A stretch of DNA of 34,867 nt from an uncultured Prevotellaceae bacterium (GCA_946186575.1 CAMHNO010000026.1:1-34867), one strand, 5' to 3'; positions 22,683-31,289 are shown, counted from the first letter of the stretch. Translations and numbers: made by a program. Notes: a model not told the origin generated them from the letters alone.

Positions 22683-23362
22683 TGATTGTCGCTTGTTTTA
22701 AGTCGTGCCACAGGGGTGATGCCACCGGTGGTGGTGTCGCCCAGCTTCACAAGAATCTCGGTGCCTAACGGCAGATAGATGTCAACTCTTGAGCCAAACT
22801 TGATGAAACCAATGAAGTTGTCGATGTCGACCTCGTCGCCGGCCTCGACATAGGTGACAATGCGGCGAGCAATGGCACCTGCAATCTGGCGCACGAGCAC
22901 GTCTTCGCCGTTCTTGGCACTCTCAATCACGATTGCCGAGCGCTCGTTGTCGGTGCTCGACTTGGGCAGCCATGCTGCCAGGAAGCGGCCTGCATGATGC
23001 TTGACATATTTTACTTTACCCTTGAGGGGCACCCAGTTGGCATGCACGTTAAAGACCGACATGAACACCGAAAGCTGAATCACATTCTTGTGCAAGTACT
23101 CGCCCTCATATACTTCTTCGAGTGCCACAACTTTGCCGTCTACGCTCGACACTACCACTCCGTCCTCATCGCCCTTGAAGTGGCGTTGTGGTAGCCTGAA
23201 GAAATTCACCACCAGTGCAAACATGATAACGCTGATGACAATGAGCGTGATGGGAATCCATTTGAGCTCAATGAACATGTAGGCAGGAATGTTGATAGCC
23301 AACAGAATAAGCAATAAAACAAAGATGATATTCTGGCCTTCGCGATGTATCTTTACCTTCAT
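22679..23362 (-). CDS. psd: Phosphatidylserine decarboxylase proenzyme
   Basis: The enzyme decarboxylates phosphatidylserine to phosphatidylethanolamine. The protein has 227 residues, the short PSD-A type. Two N-terminal membrane segments (about 11-31 and 35-56) are followed by the catalytic region with VVSSVDGKVVALEEV, QLSVFMSVFNVHANWVPLKGKV, the conserved HHAGRFLAAWLPKSSTDNER and the self-cleavage site FIKFGSRVDIYLP (G190-S191). Cleavage there would leave the pyruvoyl group on the small alpha chain. First gene of the psd-pssA-DUF4834-like operon. Confidence 0.96.
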   Translation of the reverse strand: MKVKIHREGQNIIFVLLLILLAINIPAYMFIELKWIPITLIVISVIMFALVVNFFRLPQRHFKGDEDGVVVSSVDGKVVALEEVYEGEYLHKNVIQLSVFMSVFNVHANWVPLKGKVKYVKHHAGRFLAAWLPKSSTDNERSAIVIESAKNGEDVLVRQIAGAIARRIVTYVEAGDEVDIDNFIGFIKFGSRVDIYLPLGTEILVKLGDTTTGGITPVARLKTSDNQ

Positions 23363-23392
23363 TTTGATGAAAAAACTTTACATATTAATCTG

Positions 23393-23426
23393 CAAAGATA
23401 ACACATTTACTTGAAATTATCACAAA
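23393..23426 (-). promoter_or_regulatory. Promoter of the psd-pssA operon
   Basis: On the minus strand TTTG (23426-23423), 22 nt, TATCTTTG (23400-23393) is close to consensus; the spacer is 1-2 nt longer than usual. It gives a leader of about 25 nt to the psd start. Confidence 0.55.
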
Positions 23427-23516
23427 AAGGCTGCAAAAAACTGATACATAAACATCAATCTTTGTTCATTTTGAGGAGTAGAGCATTAGTCATTCTTCCT
23501 CTGAAACAAATAAAAC

Positions 23517-24070
23517 CATTAGTGTCCGATTAAAATTTTAGAATCTTATGCTATCGATTGACATTCAATGCAAAAATGGCATATTCAAAATATGGGGCTT
23601 ACTTTTCATGAGGTGGATTTCAGCCGAAGGCTAACCCCAGAGTTTCCCCACCTTGTTTTTGCCACTCCTTAGGCCAGGAGTGTAAATTAAAGAGCCAAAG
23701 GCTCTAAAATTTTTATTTTAACGTGAGTTCGACGAATTTCTTCCCTGAAAGCCAATACGTTAGCAGCTCCCCCTCTAAGTTAGAGGGGGATACAGGGGGA
23801 GTGTGCGCCTCTGCGACGAAGTGGAAATACTCTGTTGTGTTGATTTACACACTCCCCCTTGCCCCCTCTAACTTAGAGGGGGAGCTGATTGCCAACCAGT
23901 TATTTTCATCGAACTCACGTTATTTTAAAATTTTCCGCGACAATGTCGATAGAATTATCTTTCACTCATGAGTAATCAAATTTTTTGCACGAAGTGCTTA
24001 CATAATTTTAGTGCGCATCACTTTAATTTCGCCCTCAAGGCTCCCCTCGTTGTTTTATCGTACACTAATG
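23517..24070. mobile_element. Non-coding transposon-like insertion with 18-bp inverted ends and 9-bp target duplication
   Basis: The left end CATTAGTGTCCGATTAAAA (23517-23535) and the inverted right end (24053-24070, reading CATTAGTGTACGATAAAA) match with one substitution and one indel. Both are flanked by the 9-bp direct repeat AAATAAAAC (23508-23516 and 24071-24079). No transposase frame is present. The interior is full of palindromes, including AGCCGAAGGCT, CACTCCT/AGGAGTG (around 23669-23688) and AGAGCCAAAGGCTCT (around 23692-23706), and holds a second inverted-repeat element at 23720-23921. It fits a MITE or a solo relic mobilised in trans. A 9-bp duplication is compatible with IS4-type transposases, but the family is not established. 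Confidence 0.75.
23720..23921. mobile_element. Nested MITE-like palindromic element (202 bp)
   Basis: The ends AACGTGAGTTCGACGAA (23720-23736) and its complement (23905-23921) match at 16 of 17 positions. Inner arms 23765-23805 and 23848-23886 are also largely complementary, and each contains its own palindrome, CCCCCTCTAAGTTAGAGGGGG-like (CCCCCTCTAA/TTAGAGGGGG). ATTTT flanks both ends and may be a target duplication. No coding frame is present. The whole unit could fold into a long cruciform. Confidence 0.75.
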
Positions 24071-24111
24071 AAATAAAACCAGCAATGCCAAGCGTCGCAT
24101 GGCATTGCTGG
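24070..24111 (-). terminator. Terminator of the parC-to-kinase operon
   Basis: CCAGCAATGCCA (24079-24090) pairs perfectly with TGGCATTGCTGG (24100-24111). On the minus strand it is followed by TTTTATTT, which is exactly the 9-bp target duplicated by the adjacent insertion. Confidence 0.85.
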
Positions 24112-24133
24112 TGATGAAATGTGTGTGCCCTTG

Positions 24134-25822
24134 CTATCGGTTGGGGTACTTGAAGCTTGAGCCTCCCAGGAACTCACGCATGATGCTGGTGGGCGGTATC
24201 TCCTTGTCGTCGACGGGTATGAAGTAGTGAATGAACTTTAAGAGGCGATGGGCTTCGCTATATTCAGGGCAGTTCTTTGGCACCGACGAGAGGATGAGCT
24301 CGGCGTGGGGCCGTAGCACTGCAAACTCGATGTTGAGCGCCGAGTTGAACATCATGTCGGCATTCTCCTGATAGGGCGCAATCCATTTCTCTTCGGCCTG
24401 GCACACGTTCTTCCAATGGCTGATGGTCTCGCGGGCAGTGAAGGCTCCCTTGTTGTAGTCGCGGATGATGCGTCGCAGCAGTCGGTTGTCGCTGGTGGGC
24501 ACCCAGTTGTGGTCGTCGAGCGAGATGCTGGTGAGCGTTGAGATGTAGACCTTGAACTTCTTGTCGTCGGGGATTTTTGCGGTGAGCAATGGGTTAAGCG
24601 CGTGAATGCCCTCGATGATAAGCACGGTGTCGTTCTTGAGCTTGAGTTTCTTGCCGTTGAACTCACGCATGCCGGTGACGAAGTTGTACTCGGGAATCTC
24701 AACACGCTCGCCATTGATCAGGCGTGTGAGGTGCTCCTCGAGCAGTTCGCAGTCAACGGCCTTGATGTTGTCGAAGTCGTAGTCGCCATTGGGCAGCAGT
24801 GGCGTGTCGACACGGTTGACGAAGTAGTCGTCGGTCGAGAACGACAGTGGCCTGAGGCCGCAAGCGAGCAGCTGAATAGACAGGCGCTTGCAGAAGGTGG
24901 TCTTTCCCGAGCTCGATGGCCCACTGATGAGCACGATGCGGATGGGGTTGTCCTTGTCGCGGAAGCGGCGGTTGATTTCCTCGGCAATCTGCACGATTTT
25001 CTTCTCCTGCAGGGCTTCGCTCACCTGTATGAGCTCGGAGGCGTAGCCGTTAAGGATAGCCTTGTTCACGTCGCCGGCGTTGGACTGTCGCATGATCACG
25101 TCCCAGTGCACTTTCTCGGCAAACATCTCGAATGTGCGTGGCATGTCGTGCATCTCGCACAAGCGGGTGGGGCAGTCCCAGTCGGGCGTGCGCAGCATGA
25201 TGCCGTCCTTGTAGCGAATCACGTCCCACACCTTCAGGTAGCCAGCCGAGGGCACGAGAGGACCATAGAAATAGTCGGCAGTGTCCTCGAGGGTGTAGTA
25301 GTCGCTGTAGATTTGTCCGCTCGACTCGAGTAGCTTCACCTTGTCGGCAAATCCACGCTCGGCAAAGACCTTGACGGCTGCCTCGGTGGTTGCCTCGTGG
25401 CGGTGGAACACCATGTCGCTGTCGATAATCTCCTTCATTCGGTGGTGAATGCGCGAGATGTCGTCGTCGGTCACGGGCTCAGAGTTCTTCTTTCTGAGGT
25501 TGCAGTAGTAGCCGCCCGAGATGGGGTGCTCGATGAAGAGCTTGGCACCTGGGCAAGTGTCGGTAGTGGCCTTGTAGAGCACAAAGCACAGCGAGCGCAC
25601 ATAGACGCGATAGCCCGAGCCGCGGCGTGCATCCAGGAACTCCACGTCGCGGTTCTGGAAGAGCCTGAACTTGAGGCCCTGCGAGGCATTGTTCACTTTG
25701 GCCGAGACCACAGGATACTTGAAGTTCAGCTCTGAAGCAAAAGCGTTGTACACTTCAAGCAGCGAGGTCCCCTCGGGGAACTCACGCGTCACATTGTTGT
25801 TTTTACATCGGATTTGAAGCAT
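24134..25822 (-). CDS. Nucleoside (uridine) kinase-like protein with N-terminal TGS domain
   Basis: The 562-residue protein has a TGS-like domain at about 1-65 (TREFPEGTSLLEVYNAF), as found in threonyl-tRNA synthetase. A second ThrRS-like region (about 90-200) follows, including FIEHPISGGYYCNL and the TTEAAVKVFAERGFADKV block. The C-terminal half is a P-loop kinase of the phosphoribulokinase/uridine kinase family, with Walker A LISGPSSSGKTTF (GPSSSGKTT, 301-309), FSTDDYFVNR, DFDNIKAVDCELLEEHL and VLIIEGIHALNP. The fusion is known in Bacteroidota and Firmicutes and annotated as nucleoside kinase; the true substrate is uncertain. It is the last gene of the operon, 15 bp after trmO, with a strong terminator. 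An RNA- or tRNA-linked role is suggested by the TGS domain and the trmO neighbour, as inference. Confidence 0.85.
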   Translation of the reverse strand: MLQIRCKNNNVTREFPEGTSLLEVYNAFASELNFKYPVVSAKVNNASQGLKFRLFQNRDVEFLDARRGSGYRVYVRSLCFVLYKATTDTCPGAKLFIEHPISGGYYCNLRKKNSEPVTDDDISRIHHRMKEIIDSDMVFHRHEATTEAAVKVFAERGFADKVKLLESSGQIYSDYYTLEDTADYFYGPLVPSAGYLKVWDVIRYKDGIMLRTPDWDCPTRLCEMHDMPRTFEMFAEKVHWDVIMRQSNAGDVNKAILNGYASELIQVSEALQEKKIVQIAEEINRRFRDKDNPIRIVLISGPSSSGKTTFCKRLSIQLLACGLRPLSFSTDDYFVNRVDTPLLPNGDYDFDNIKAVDCELLEEHLTRLINGERVEIPEYNFVTGMREFNGKKLKLKNDTVLIIEGIHALNPLLTAKIPDDKKFKVYISTLTSISLDDHNWVPTSDNRLLRRIIRDYNKGAFTARETISHWKNVCQAEEKWIAPYQENADMMFNSALNIEFAVLRPHAELILSSVPKNCPEYSEAHRLLKFIHYFIPVDDKEIPPTSIMREFLGGSSFKYPNR

Positions 25823-25837
25823 GGGAAGTAAAGTTCT

Positions 25838-26515
25838 TTATAGATTATTAGAATTGATTACAGTTAAAGTGCGTTCGTCGACGGTGAAGTGGATGTTGTG
25901 GCCGGCGAAGCTCATGCCGTAGACCTTGCCTGGGTCGTCGTGATAGTGGGGCCTGGGGTCGAGGGCGAGCGACTGGAGCAATGCCTCGAGCTGCTGTGGC
26001 GTGAACTGCCGTGCCACATCCTGTGGGATGTGGACCTCGAGCAACTGCCACTGCGTGGTGTCGACGAAGCCGCTGCGCGCAGTGGGGTGGGCATCGGCAT
26101 AGGCCACATAGGGCTTGATGTCGAGGATGGGCGTGCCATCCATCAGGTCGGCGCCAGCCACATGAATCACAGGCCCTTGTGGCGTGTTGAGCTCCACCCG
26201 TGAGATTTTCACTGCCGAGAGACCGAGGCGGTTGTGGCGGTAGGGCGAGCGCGAGGCGTAGACCCCGATGCGCTTGTTGCCCCCCAGCCGTGGCGGCCTC
26301 ACCGTGGGGCTGGTGGCCGCGTGCCTGTTGGCCGAGAACTCCCAAATGAGCCACAGATAGTCGAACCCTTCGAGTCCGCGCAGGCTGTCGGGGTTGCGGA
26401 ACTCGGGCAAGAAAACTATGGTTCCCTCCAGTGCGCTCACAATGCCACTCTGGCGCGGAATGCCAAACTTTTCGTTAAAGGGCGAGTGGAATGTGGCGAT
26501 GGGAGTGATTTCCAT
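25838..26515 (-). CDS. trmO: tRNA (N6-threonylcarbamoyl-A37) N6-methyltransferase TrmO/TsaA
   Basis: The enzyme methylates t6A37 of tRNA-Thr-type tRNAs to m6t6A using S-adenosylmethionine. The 225-residue protein contains the family core IPRQSGIVSALEGTIVFLPEF, LRGLEGFDYLWLIWEFSAN, the SAM-binding region RPPRLGGNKRIGVYASRSPYRHNRLGLSAVKI, and VAGADLMDGTPILDIKPYVAYADA. The C-terminal part (YHDDPGKVYGMSF) is the YDPR-like extension of full-length members. It lies between the S41 peptidase (6 bp gap) and the TGS/kinase gene (15 bp gap), so it is cotranscribed with them. Confidence 0.93.
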   Translation of the reverse strand: MEITPIATFHSPFNEKFGIPRQSGIVSALEGTIVFLPEFRNPDSLRGLEGFDYLWLIWEFSANRHAATSPTVRPPRLGGNKRIGVYASRSPYRHNRLGLSAVKISRVELNTPQGPVIHVAGADLMDGTPILDIKPYVAYADAHPTARSGFVDTTQWQLLEVHIPQDVARQFTPQQLEALLQSLALDPRPHYHDDPGKVYGMSFAGHNIHFTVDERTLTVINSNNL

Positions 26516-26521
26516 GATGGC

Positions 26522-27541
26522 TCAGTCGTTTAAACGTTTGTATTTCAGTGTTTCAAAAGCTTTTTCCAGGATTGTGTCGATGCCGCGAGCCACGTCGGCC
26601 TGACTCATGTCGACCTTGATGTCGGGCTCCACGCCAAACTCGGTGAGCTCGCCATCGGGTCCTGTGATGGGAGCGGCCGAGAAGCGAACACTCCATCCGT
26701 TGGGCAGCTCGCTGGTGAATGGCAAGCCACATCCGCCGCCGGTGGTGTCGCCCACAATGGTGACATTGGGCAGCGATTTCATGATGGAGACAAAATTGTT
26801 AGTAGCGCTGAACGAGCCGCGGTTGGCAAGCACCACTATGGGCTTGTTGTAGTGAATCCTGCCCTGAGCAGGCTCAATGTAGTAGTGGTAAGGCTCGGAG
26901 AAATCGTTGTGCCCCTTGCCTGTCTTGTGCTGGATGGCTCCGGCATGGATGCGCTCGTCGATGAAGCGCCCCACGAGAGTCTCCACATTGGTTAGAAAGC
27001 CACCGCCATTGCTGCGCACGTCAATAACGAGTCCGTCGCTGGCACTGAGGTAGCTGAGGATGGCGTCGAGGTTGCCGTCGCCTATTCCGCTGGCAAAGTC
27101 GCCGTAGTAGATGTAGCCAAAATTGTTGTCGAGAATCTGGTATTTAATGCCCGACGCCCGCCTGTAGTTGAAGTGCAGGTAGTGCTCGTCGATGAGTCTC
27201 TCGTCGTAGTTGATGGGATATTGCTCCCAAATCCAGTATCTCGACACGTCCATGGTGGCAATCAGATTGGTGTGTCCGTCTTGCAGTTCCTTGAGCATGT
27301 CGCTGCACAGGTCAAATAGTTCTCGGCTCGAGATGTCGTTGTGAATCTTGCCGCGATACTTGGCCTTGATTTCGTTCCAGTCCACGTCTTTGTAGGCAAA
27401 GAAGCAGTAGTGCTCGTCGAGGATTGTCCACAACGCGTCGAAGTTGCCCCAAGGGTCATTGTCCCACTCCACCTGGTCGTGGCATGAGCCCAGAGCGAGT
27501 AGTACCATGGTGGCAATCAATGTGTAAAACAATTTCTTCAT
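26522..27541 (-). CDS. S41-family peptidase, lipoprotein
   Basis: The 339-residue protein starts MKKLFYTLIATMVLLALGSC, a type II signal peptide with lipobox LGSC (Cys20). A helical N-terminal domain follows, with LKELQDGHTNLIATM containing the probable catalytic His90. The core has LVIDVRSNGGGFLTNVETLVGRF, the serine loop VLANRGSFSATNNF (S245 aligns with the nucleophile of SxSxS-type S41 enzymes) and VGDTTGGGCGLPF. The lysine of the CtpA Ser-Lys dyad is replaced by glycine, so this looks like the tricorn/IRBP-like Ser-His branch, with E305 (EFGVEPD) as a further catalytic candidate. No PDZ domain is obvious. It overlaps the DUF3316-like gene by 4 bp. The substrate is unknown. Confidence 0.88.
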   Translation of the reverse strand: MKKLFYTLIATMVLLALGSCHDQVEWDNDPWGNFDALWTILDEHYCFFAYKDVDWNEIKAKYRGKIHNDISSRELFDLCSDMLKELQDGHTNLIATMDVSRYWIWEQYPINYDERLIDEHYLHFNYRRASGIKYQILDNNFGYIYYGDFASGIGDGNLDAILSYLSASDGLVIDVRSNGGGFLTNVETLVGRFIDERIHAGAIQHKTGKGHNDFSEPYHYYIEPAQGRIHYNKPIVVLANRGSFSATNNFVSIMKSLPNVTIVGDTTGGGCGLPFTSELPNGWSVRFSAAPITGPDGELTEFGVEPDIKVDMSQADVARGIDTILEKAFETLKYKRLND

Positions 27542-28422
27542 TGATAAATCGACGATATTGAGTTGACGTTTAACTTGTTTCGTGACTTAGCACCCAGGTT
27601 CATGAATTCGCCGCCAATGCCCAGGACTATCATGTGGGCAATGTTGCGAGTGTCGATGCCGTTGATCCATGACTTGTTGATGCGGTTGCGGTAGCCTATG
27701 CTCACAATGGTGTTGCCCAGGTGAAAGTCGGCAGCGAGGGTGTGGTCCAGGTCGAAGCGATTGCCCCACCACCCCAGGTGGGCGAGATTCTTGTGGTTGC
27801 CCAGATAAATCTCGTAGTAGGCTTCGTCGTAGTCGGGGGCAAAGAATGCTCCTGCCACTGGCAGCAGGGCCTGGTAGCGCAGCGTTAGTGGCATGCGCTT
27901 GATGTGGGTGTTGTAGATAGCTTGAGCCATCACGCCAATGTTCCAGTGGATGTGGGCCGAGACCACGTTGTTGCTGTTGTAGGCGTTGTAAGCGGCTCCC
28001 CCTCTGAATTGAGTTTCGCCGCCCAGTTGCAGTTGTAATCCCTGGGTGGCAACGTTGCTCCAACGGTGCATCAGCGCCCATGCTGCATCGACCATCAGGG
28101 TGTGCATGTTATGATTGCCGGCAGGGTTGTGAGTGTAGTCATAGTCCACTCCAAACCGCAGCAGGCGGGTCCACTTCTTGGGGCTGAACTCCGTTGCTTG
28201 CTGGGCCTCATAGCGCAAGGCTATGGCGTGGCCCGTGTACTTGAGTGGCGACAGATAGGTGTCGGTTACTGCGGCGTGGCCATATTGTACCTGGAACATT
28301 GCTGCCACAGGTCGCAACGGCTTGGGGTCGGGCACGGTGTCTTGAGCTCGGGCGCACATTGCACTCCATGCCACAAGTAGCATGAAAAATAGTGCCTGTG
28401 TGTTGACCTTGAGCTGTGACAT
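27538..28422 (-). CDS. DUF3316-like outer-membrane protein
   Basis: The 294-residue protein has an N-terminal signal peptide (QALFFMLLVAWSAMCARAQ) and a body of alternating hydrophobic/polar strands rich in aromatic residues, e.g. AAMFQVQYGHAAVTDTYLSPLKYTGHAIALRYEAQ, and MIVLGIGGEF near the C-terminus. The TDTYLSPLKYTG segment and overall layout fit the DUF3316 family of Bacteroidota outer-membrane proteins, probably a beta-barrel. It starts 18 bp after the parC stop and its stop overlaps the S41 peptidase gene by 4 bp, an arrangement suggesting a shared transcript and perhaps a joint envelope role with the peptidase. Function unknown. Confidence 0.75.
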   Translation of the reverse strand: MSQLKVNTQALFFMLLVAWSAMCARAQDTVPDPKPLRPVAAMFQVQYGHAAVTDTYLSPLKYTGHAIALRYEAQQATEFSPKKWTRLLRFGVDYDYTHNPAGNHNMHTLMVDAAWALMHRWSNVATQGLQLQLGGETQFRGGAAYNAYNSNNVVSAHIHWNIGVMAQAIYNTHIKRMPLTLRYQALLPVAGAFFAPDYDEAYYEIYLGNHKNLAHLGWWGNRFDLDHTLAADFHLGNTIVSIGYRNRINKSWINGIDTRNIAHMIVLGIGGEFMNLGAKSRNKLNVNSISSIYQ

Positions 28423-28440
28423 TATCTTCAGGTGTGGGTG

Positions 28441-31233
28441 CTAATTGTTGTCGTTATCATCGTCGTCAAAGAGGCGCGTCTGCCCTGTGAGCTTGTCGAG
28501 CACTTCTTGCTGGTTGATGTCCTGATTGGGCGCTTGAGTCAGCTCTTGCTCGGCATCGTTCTGGTCTTGCTGCGGTGGAGTTTCAGCTTCTACTACCTTA
28601 GGCTCAAGCTCGGTGACTGTGTCGACCGTGAAATTGGTCAATCGCTTGCCCTTGGCGTGGAAGCTCTTTACAGCGATAAACTCCTCGGCATCCACAATGA
28701 GGCTGTCGCGGCCACTGTCGTCACCTCCAAACTTAACCTCAAATCGTGGATATTTCTCGCTTGAGAGCAGTATCAGGCTCGACTCGGGGTTGTCGCCTAT
28801 CATGCGCTGCTTCTTGTTGTTGTCGTCAAGTGTGAAGCGCTTGATGTAGACGTAGCCCTGGTCGGCATCGTTGAGGATGGCGGTCCACACGATGCTGGGG
28901 TCATACTTCATAATGCGCAGAATGCCCTCCTCGTAGTGATTGGTGGCTTCGTTGCTGGTGGTGTAGAAGTCGCCGTTGCGCATGATCACGAGTATGCGGT
29001 CGTCGCCGGCAAATTTGCCTAATGAGATGCCGTGTCCCTCGTAGTTGATGCGCAAAATGTCCTGGTCGAACCACACCTCGCGGTCGCCCAGCGTGGAGCG
29101 CCCGTGCTCCTTGAGCGTGATGCGGTGTATCTCGTTCTTGGTCACCATGTTGCCGCGGGCAGTCTTGCCCTTGATGGCAAGGTCGGCCAGGTCTACGTCG
29201 AACTGCAGCACCCTCAGGTGCTTCTTGGGCTTGAGGGTGACCCGTAGCACCTCGGCCTCGCCGTTGGGGTTGACGGTGAACCACAGCACCTTCGACCCAG
29301 GCTTGCCCTGCGTGATGTCGTACTCCTTGTCGCGAGTGACCCCAGTGATGGCAAATCGTTTCATGTAGGTTGTGCCTCCGCGTCCGTCGGTGTAGAGTGC
29401 GTTATAGATGGTGCGCGAGTCGTTGCGCTTGTACACTCCCAGGTGCATCACATGCTTGCCCACATAGAGTTTCTCGGCCACCTTCACCACCTTGTATTTT
29501 CCGTCCTTGTAGAATACAATGATGTCGTCGATGTCGCTGCAGTTGCACACATACTCATCCTTTTTGAGCCCGGTGCCGATGAAGCCTTCCTGACGGTTGA
29601 TGTATAGCTTCTCGTTGGCCTCGGCCACCTTGCTGGCAACAATGGTGTCGAAGTCGCGAATTGTGGTGCGGCGCGGGTGCAGATGGCCATATTTCTTCTT
29701 CAGGTTCTCATACCAGTTGATGGTGTGCTCTACGAGGTGTGCCAGCTTGTAGTCGATGTCCTGTAGCCGCTCGTTGAGCATGGCGATGTAGTTGTCGGCC
29801 TTGTCGCTGTTGAACTTGACGATGCGCTTCATCTTGATTTCCATCAGTCGCAAGATGTCGTCGCGTGTGATGGCGCGGTAGAACTGTGGCTTGAAAGGCT
29901 CCAAGCGTTTGTCGATGTGCTTGACGGCAGCATCCTCGTCGCGGGCCTGCTCATAGCCTCGATCCTTGTAGATGCGCTCCTCGATGAAGATTTTCTCGAG
30001 CGATGCAAAGAAAAGCGACTCCATGGTGTCGAGGCGCTGTATCTCGAGCTCTCGTTTGAGAATGTCCTTGGTGTGGTCCACGCTGAACTGCAGCAGGTGG
30101 GTGGCAGTGAGGAACTGCGGCTTCTCGTCCTTGATAACGCAGATGTTGGGCGAGATGCTTGTCTCGCAGTCGCTGAAGGCGTAGAGCGCGTCGATGGCCT
30201 TGTCGCTCGATGTGCCGGGCTGCAGGGTGACTATTATCTCGGCTGTCGACGAGGTGTTGTCCTCTACCTTCTTGATTTTAATCTTGCCTTTCTCGGCGGC
30301 ACGCAAGATTGAGTCGATGAGAGTGCTGGTAGTCTTGCCGTAGGGCAGGTCTTTGACAAGAAGGGTCTTGTTGTCGAGTTTCTCGATTTTGGTTCTCACC
30401 CTCACATTGCCACCACGCTCACCATCGCGATAGTTGCTCACGTCCACGAAACCACCAGTGGGGAAGTCGGGGTAGAGCTTGAACTCCTCGCCCTTGAGGT
30501 AGGAGACGGCGGCATCGAGTATCTCGTTGAAGTTGTGGGGCAGGATTTTGCAAGAAAGTCCCACGGCGATGCCCTCGGCTCCCTGAGCGAGCAGGAGCGG
30601 GAATTTCACCGGCAGAGTGATGGGCTCACGGTTGCGGCCGTCGTAGCTCAAAGTCCAGTCGGTGACCTTGCTGTCGAAAGCCACCTCGAGGGCAAACTCG
30701 CTCAGGCGCGCCTCGATGTAACGAGGAGCGGCGGCGCCGTCGCCGGTGAGTATGTTACCCCAGTTACCCTGCGTGTCGATGAGCAGTTCCTTCTGTCCCA
30801 ACTGCACCAGTGCGTCGCCAATGGAGGCGTCGCCGTGTGGGTGGTAGTGCATGGTGTCGCCCACGATGCCCGCCACCTTGGTGTAATGGCCGTCGTCGCT
30901 CTCCTTCATCACGTGGAGGATGCGTCGCTGCACAGGTTTGAGGCCATCCTCGATGTGCGGAATGGCGCGCTCAAGAATCACATAGCTGGCATAGTCGATG
31001 AACCAGTTCTCATACATGCCCGAGAGGTGCAGCCGCTTGTCCTTGCTCACGGTGCGATGCTGCAGGGCATCGGCCTGGGCGCTTGGGTCGCCTTCGGGCT
31101 GTGATGCATGGGCAGGGCTGTGGCCTGCATCGTCGCTGGTGGTGGAGGGGTTAGCATCGCCTGCTGTGGCATTGTTCTCGGGAACGATGTCCTCCGGGTT
31201 CACCTCGGGAGTGTTATTGTCTTTGTCGCTCAT
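28441..31233 (-). CDS. parC: DNA topoisomerase IV subunit A (ParC)
   Basis: This is the DNA cleavage/religation subunit of topoisomerase IV, which unlinks daughter chromosomes. The 930-residue protein has an N-terminal acidic, low-complexity tail (1-60), then the conserved GMYENWFIDYASYVILERAIPHIEDGLKPVQRRIL, the quinolone-region loop HPHGDASIGDALVQLGQ (131-147), the catalytic tyrosine Y172 in AAAPRYIEARLSEFA, and the long tower/coiled-coil region. A C-terminal beta-pinwheel lacks the GyrA box (QRRGGKG) of gyrase, which supports ParC over GyrA. The C-terminus is another acidic tail (LFDDDDNDNN). First gene of the operon; parE is not in the window. Position 83 (E. coli GyrA numbering) is Ala instead of Ser, as usual for this Bacteroidota subfamily. 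Confidence 0.92.
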   Translation of the reverse strand: MSDKDNNTPEVNPEDIVPENNATAGDANPSTTSDDAGHSPAHASQPEGDPSAQADALQHRTVSKDKRLHLSGMYENWFIDYASYVILERAIPHIEDGLKPVQRRILHVMKESDDGHYTKVAGIVGDTMHYHPHGDASIGDALVQLGQKELLIDTQGNWGNILTGDGAAAPRYIEARLSEFALEVAFDSKVTDWTLSYDGRNREPITLPVKFPLLLAQGAEGIAVGLSCKILPHNFNEILDAAVSYLKGEEFKLYPDFPTGGFVDVSNYRDGERGGNVRVRTKIEKLDNKTLLVKDLPYGKTTSTLIDSILRAAEKGKIKIKKVEDNTSSTAEIIVTLQPGTSSDKAIDALYAFSDCETSISPNICVIKDEKPQFLTATHLLQFSVDHTKDILKRELEIQRLDTMESLFFASLEKIFIEERIYKDRGYEQARDEDAAVKHIDKRLEPFKPQFYRAITRDDILRLMEIKMKRIVKFNSDKADNYIAMLNERLQDIDYKLAHLVEHTINWYENLKKKYGHLHPRRTTIRDFDTIVASKVAEANEKLYINRQEGFIGTGLKKDEYVCNCSDIDDIIVFYKDGKYKVVKVAEKLYVGKHVMHLGVYKRNDSRTIYNALYTDGRGGTTYMKRFAITGVTRDKEYDITQGKPGSKVLWFTVNPNGEAEVLRVTLKPKKHLRVLQFDVDLADLAIKGKTARGNMVTKNEIHRITLKEHGRSTLGDREVWFDQDILRINYEGHGISLGKFAGDDRILVIMRNGDFYTTSNEATNHYEEGILRIMKYDPSIVWTAILNDADQGYVYIKRFTLDDNNKKQRMIGDNPESSLILLSSEKYPRFEVKFGGDDSGRDSLIVDAEEFIAVKSFHAKGKRLTNFTVDTVTELEPKVVEAETPPQQDQNDAEQELTQAPNQDINQQEVLDKLTGQTRLFDDDDNDNN

Positions 31234-31281
31234 ATATTGCTCTGGTAGGGGTAAAAAACGCTCATGTTAGCAATTAATCGA

Positions 31282-31289
31282 CAAAGTTA
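31282..31289 (-). promoter_or_regulatory. -7 element of the parC operon promoter
   Basis: TAACTTTG on the minus strand, 49 bp upstream of the parC start. No clear -33 TTTG is seen. Confidence 0.5.

Larger units (their letters stand above)
23363..24133. other. Intergenic region between psd and the kinase gene
   Basis: This stretch of 771 bp contains, in order, the psd promoter, the insertion 23517-24070 with its nested element, and the terminator of the parC-kinase operon. Short frames inside it follow the palindromes and are not genes. Confidence 0.75.

Noticed and set aside
23723-23971. 82-aa plus-strand frame in the palindromic region
   Set aside because: It simply follows the inverted-repeat element; its sequence (LEGDTGG..., SNLEGEL) comes from the two palindromic arms.
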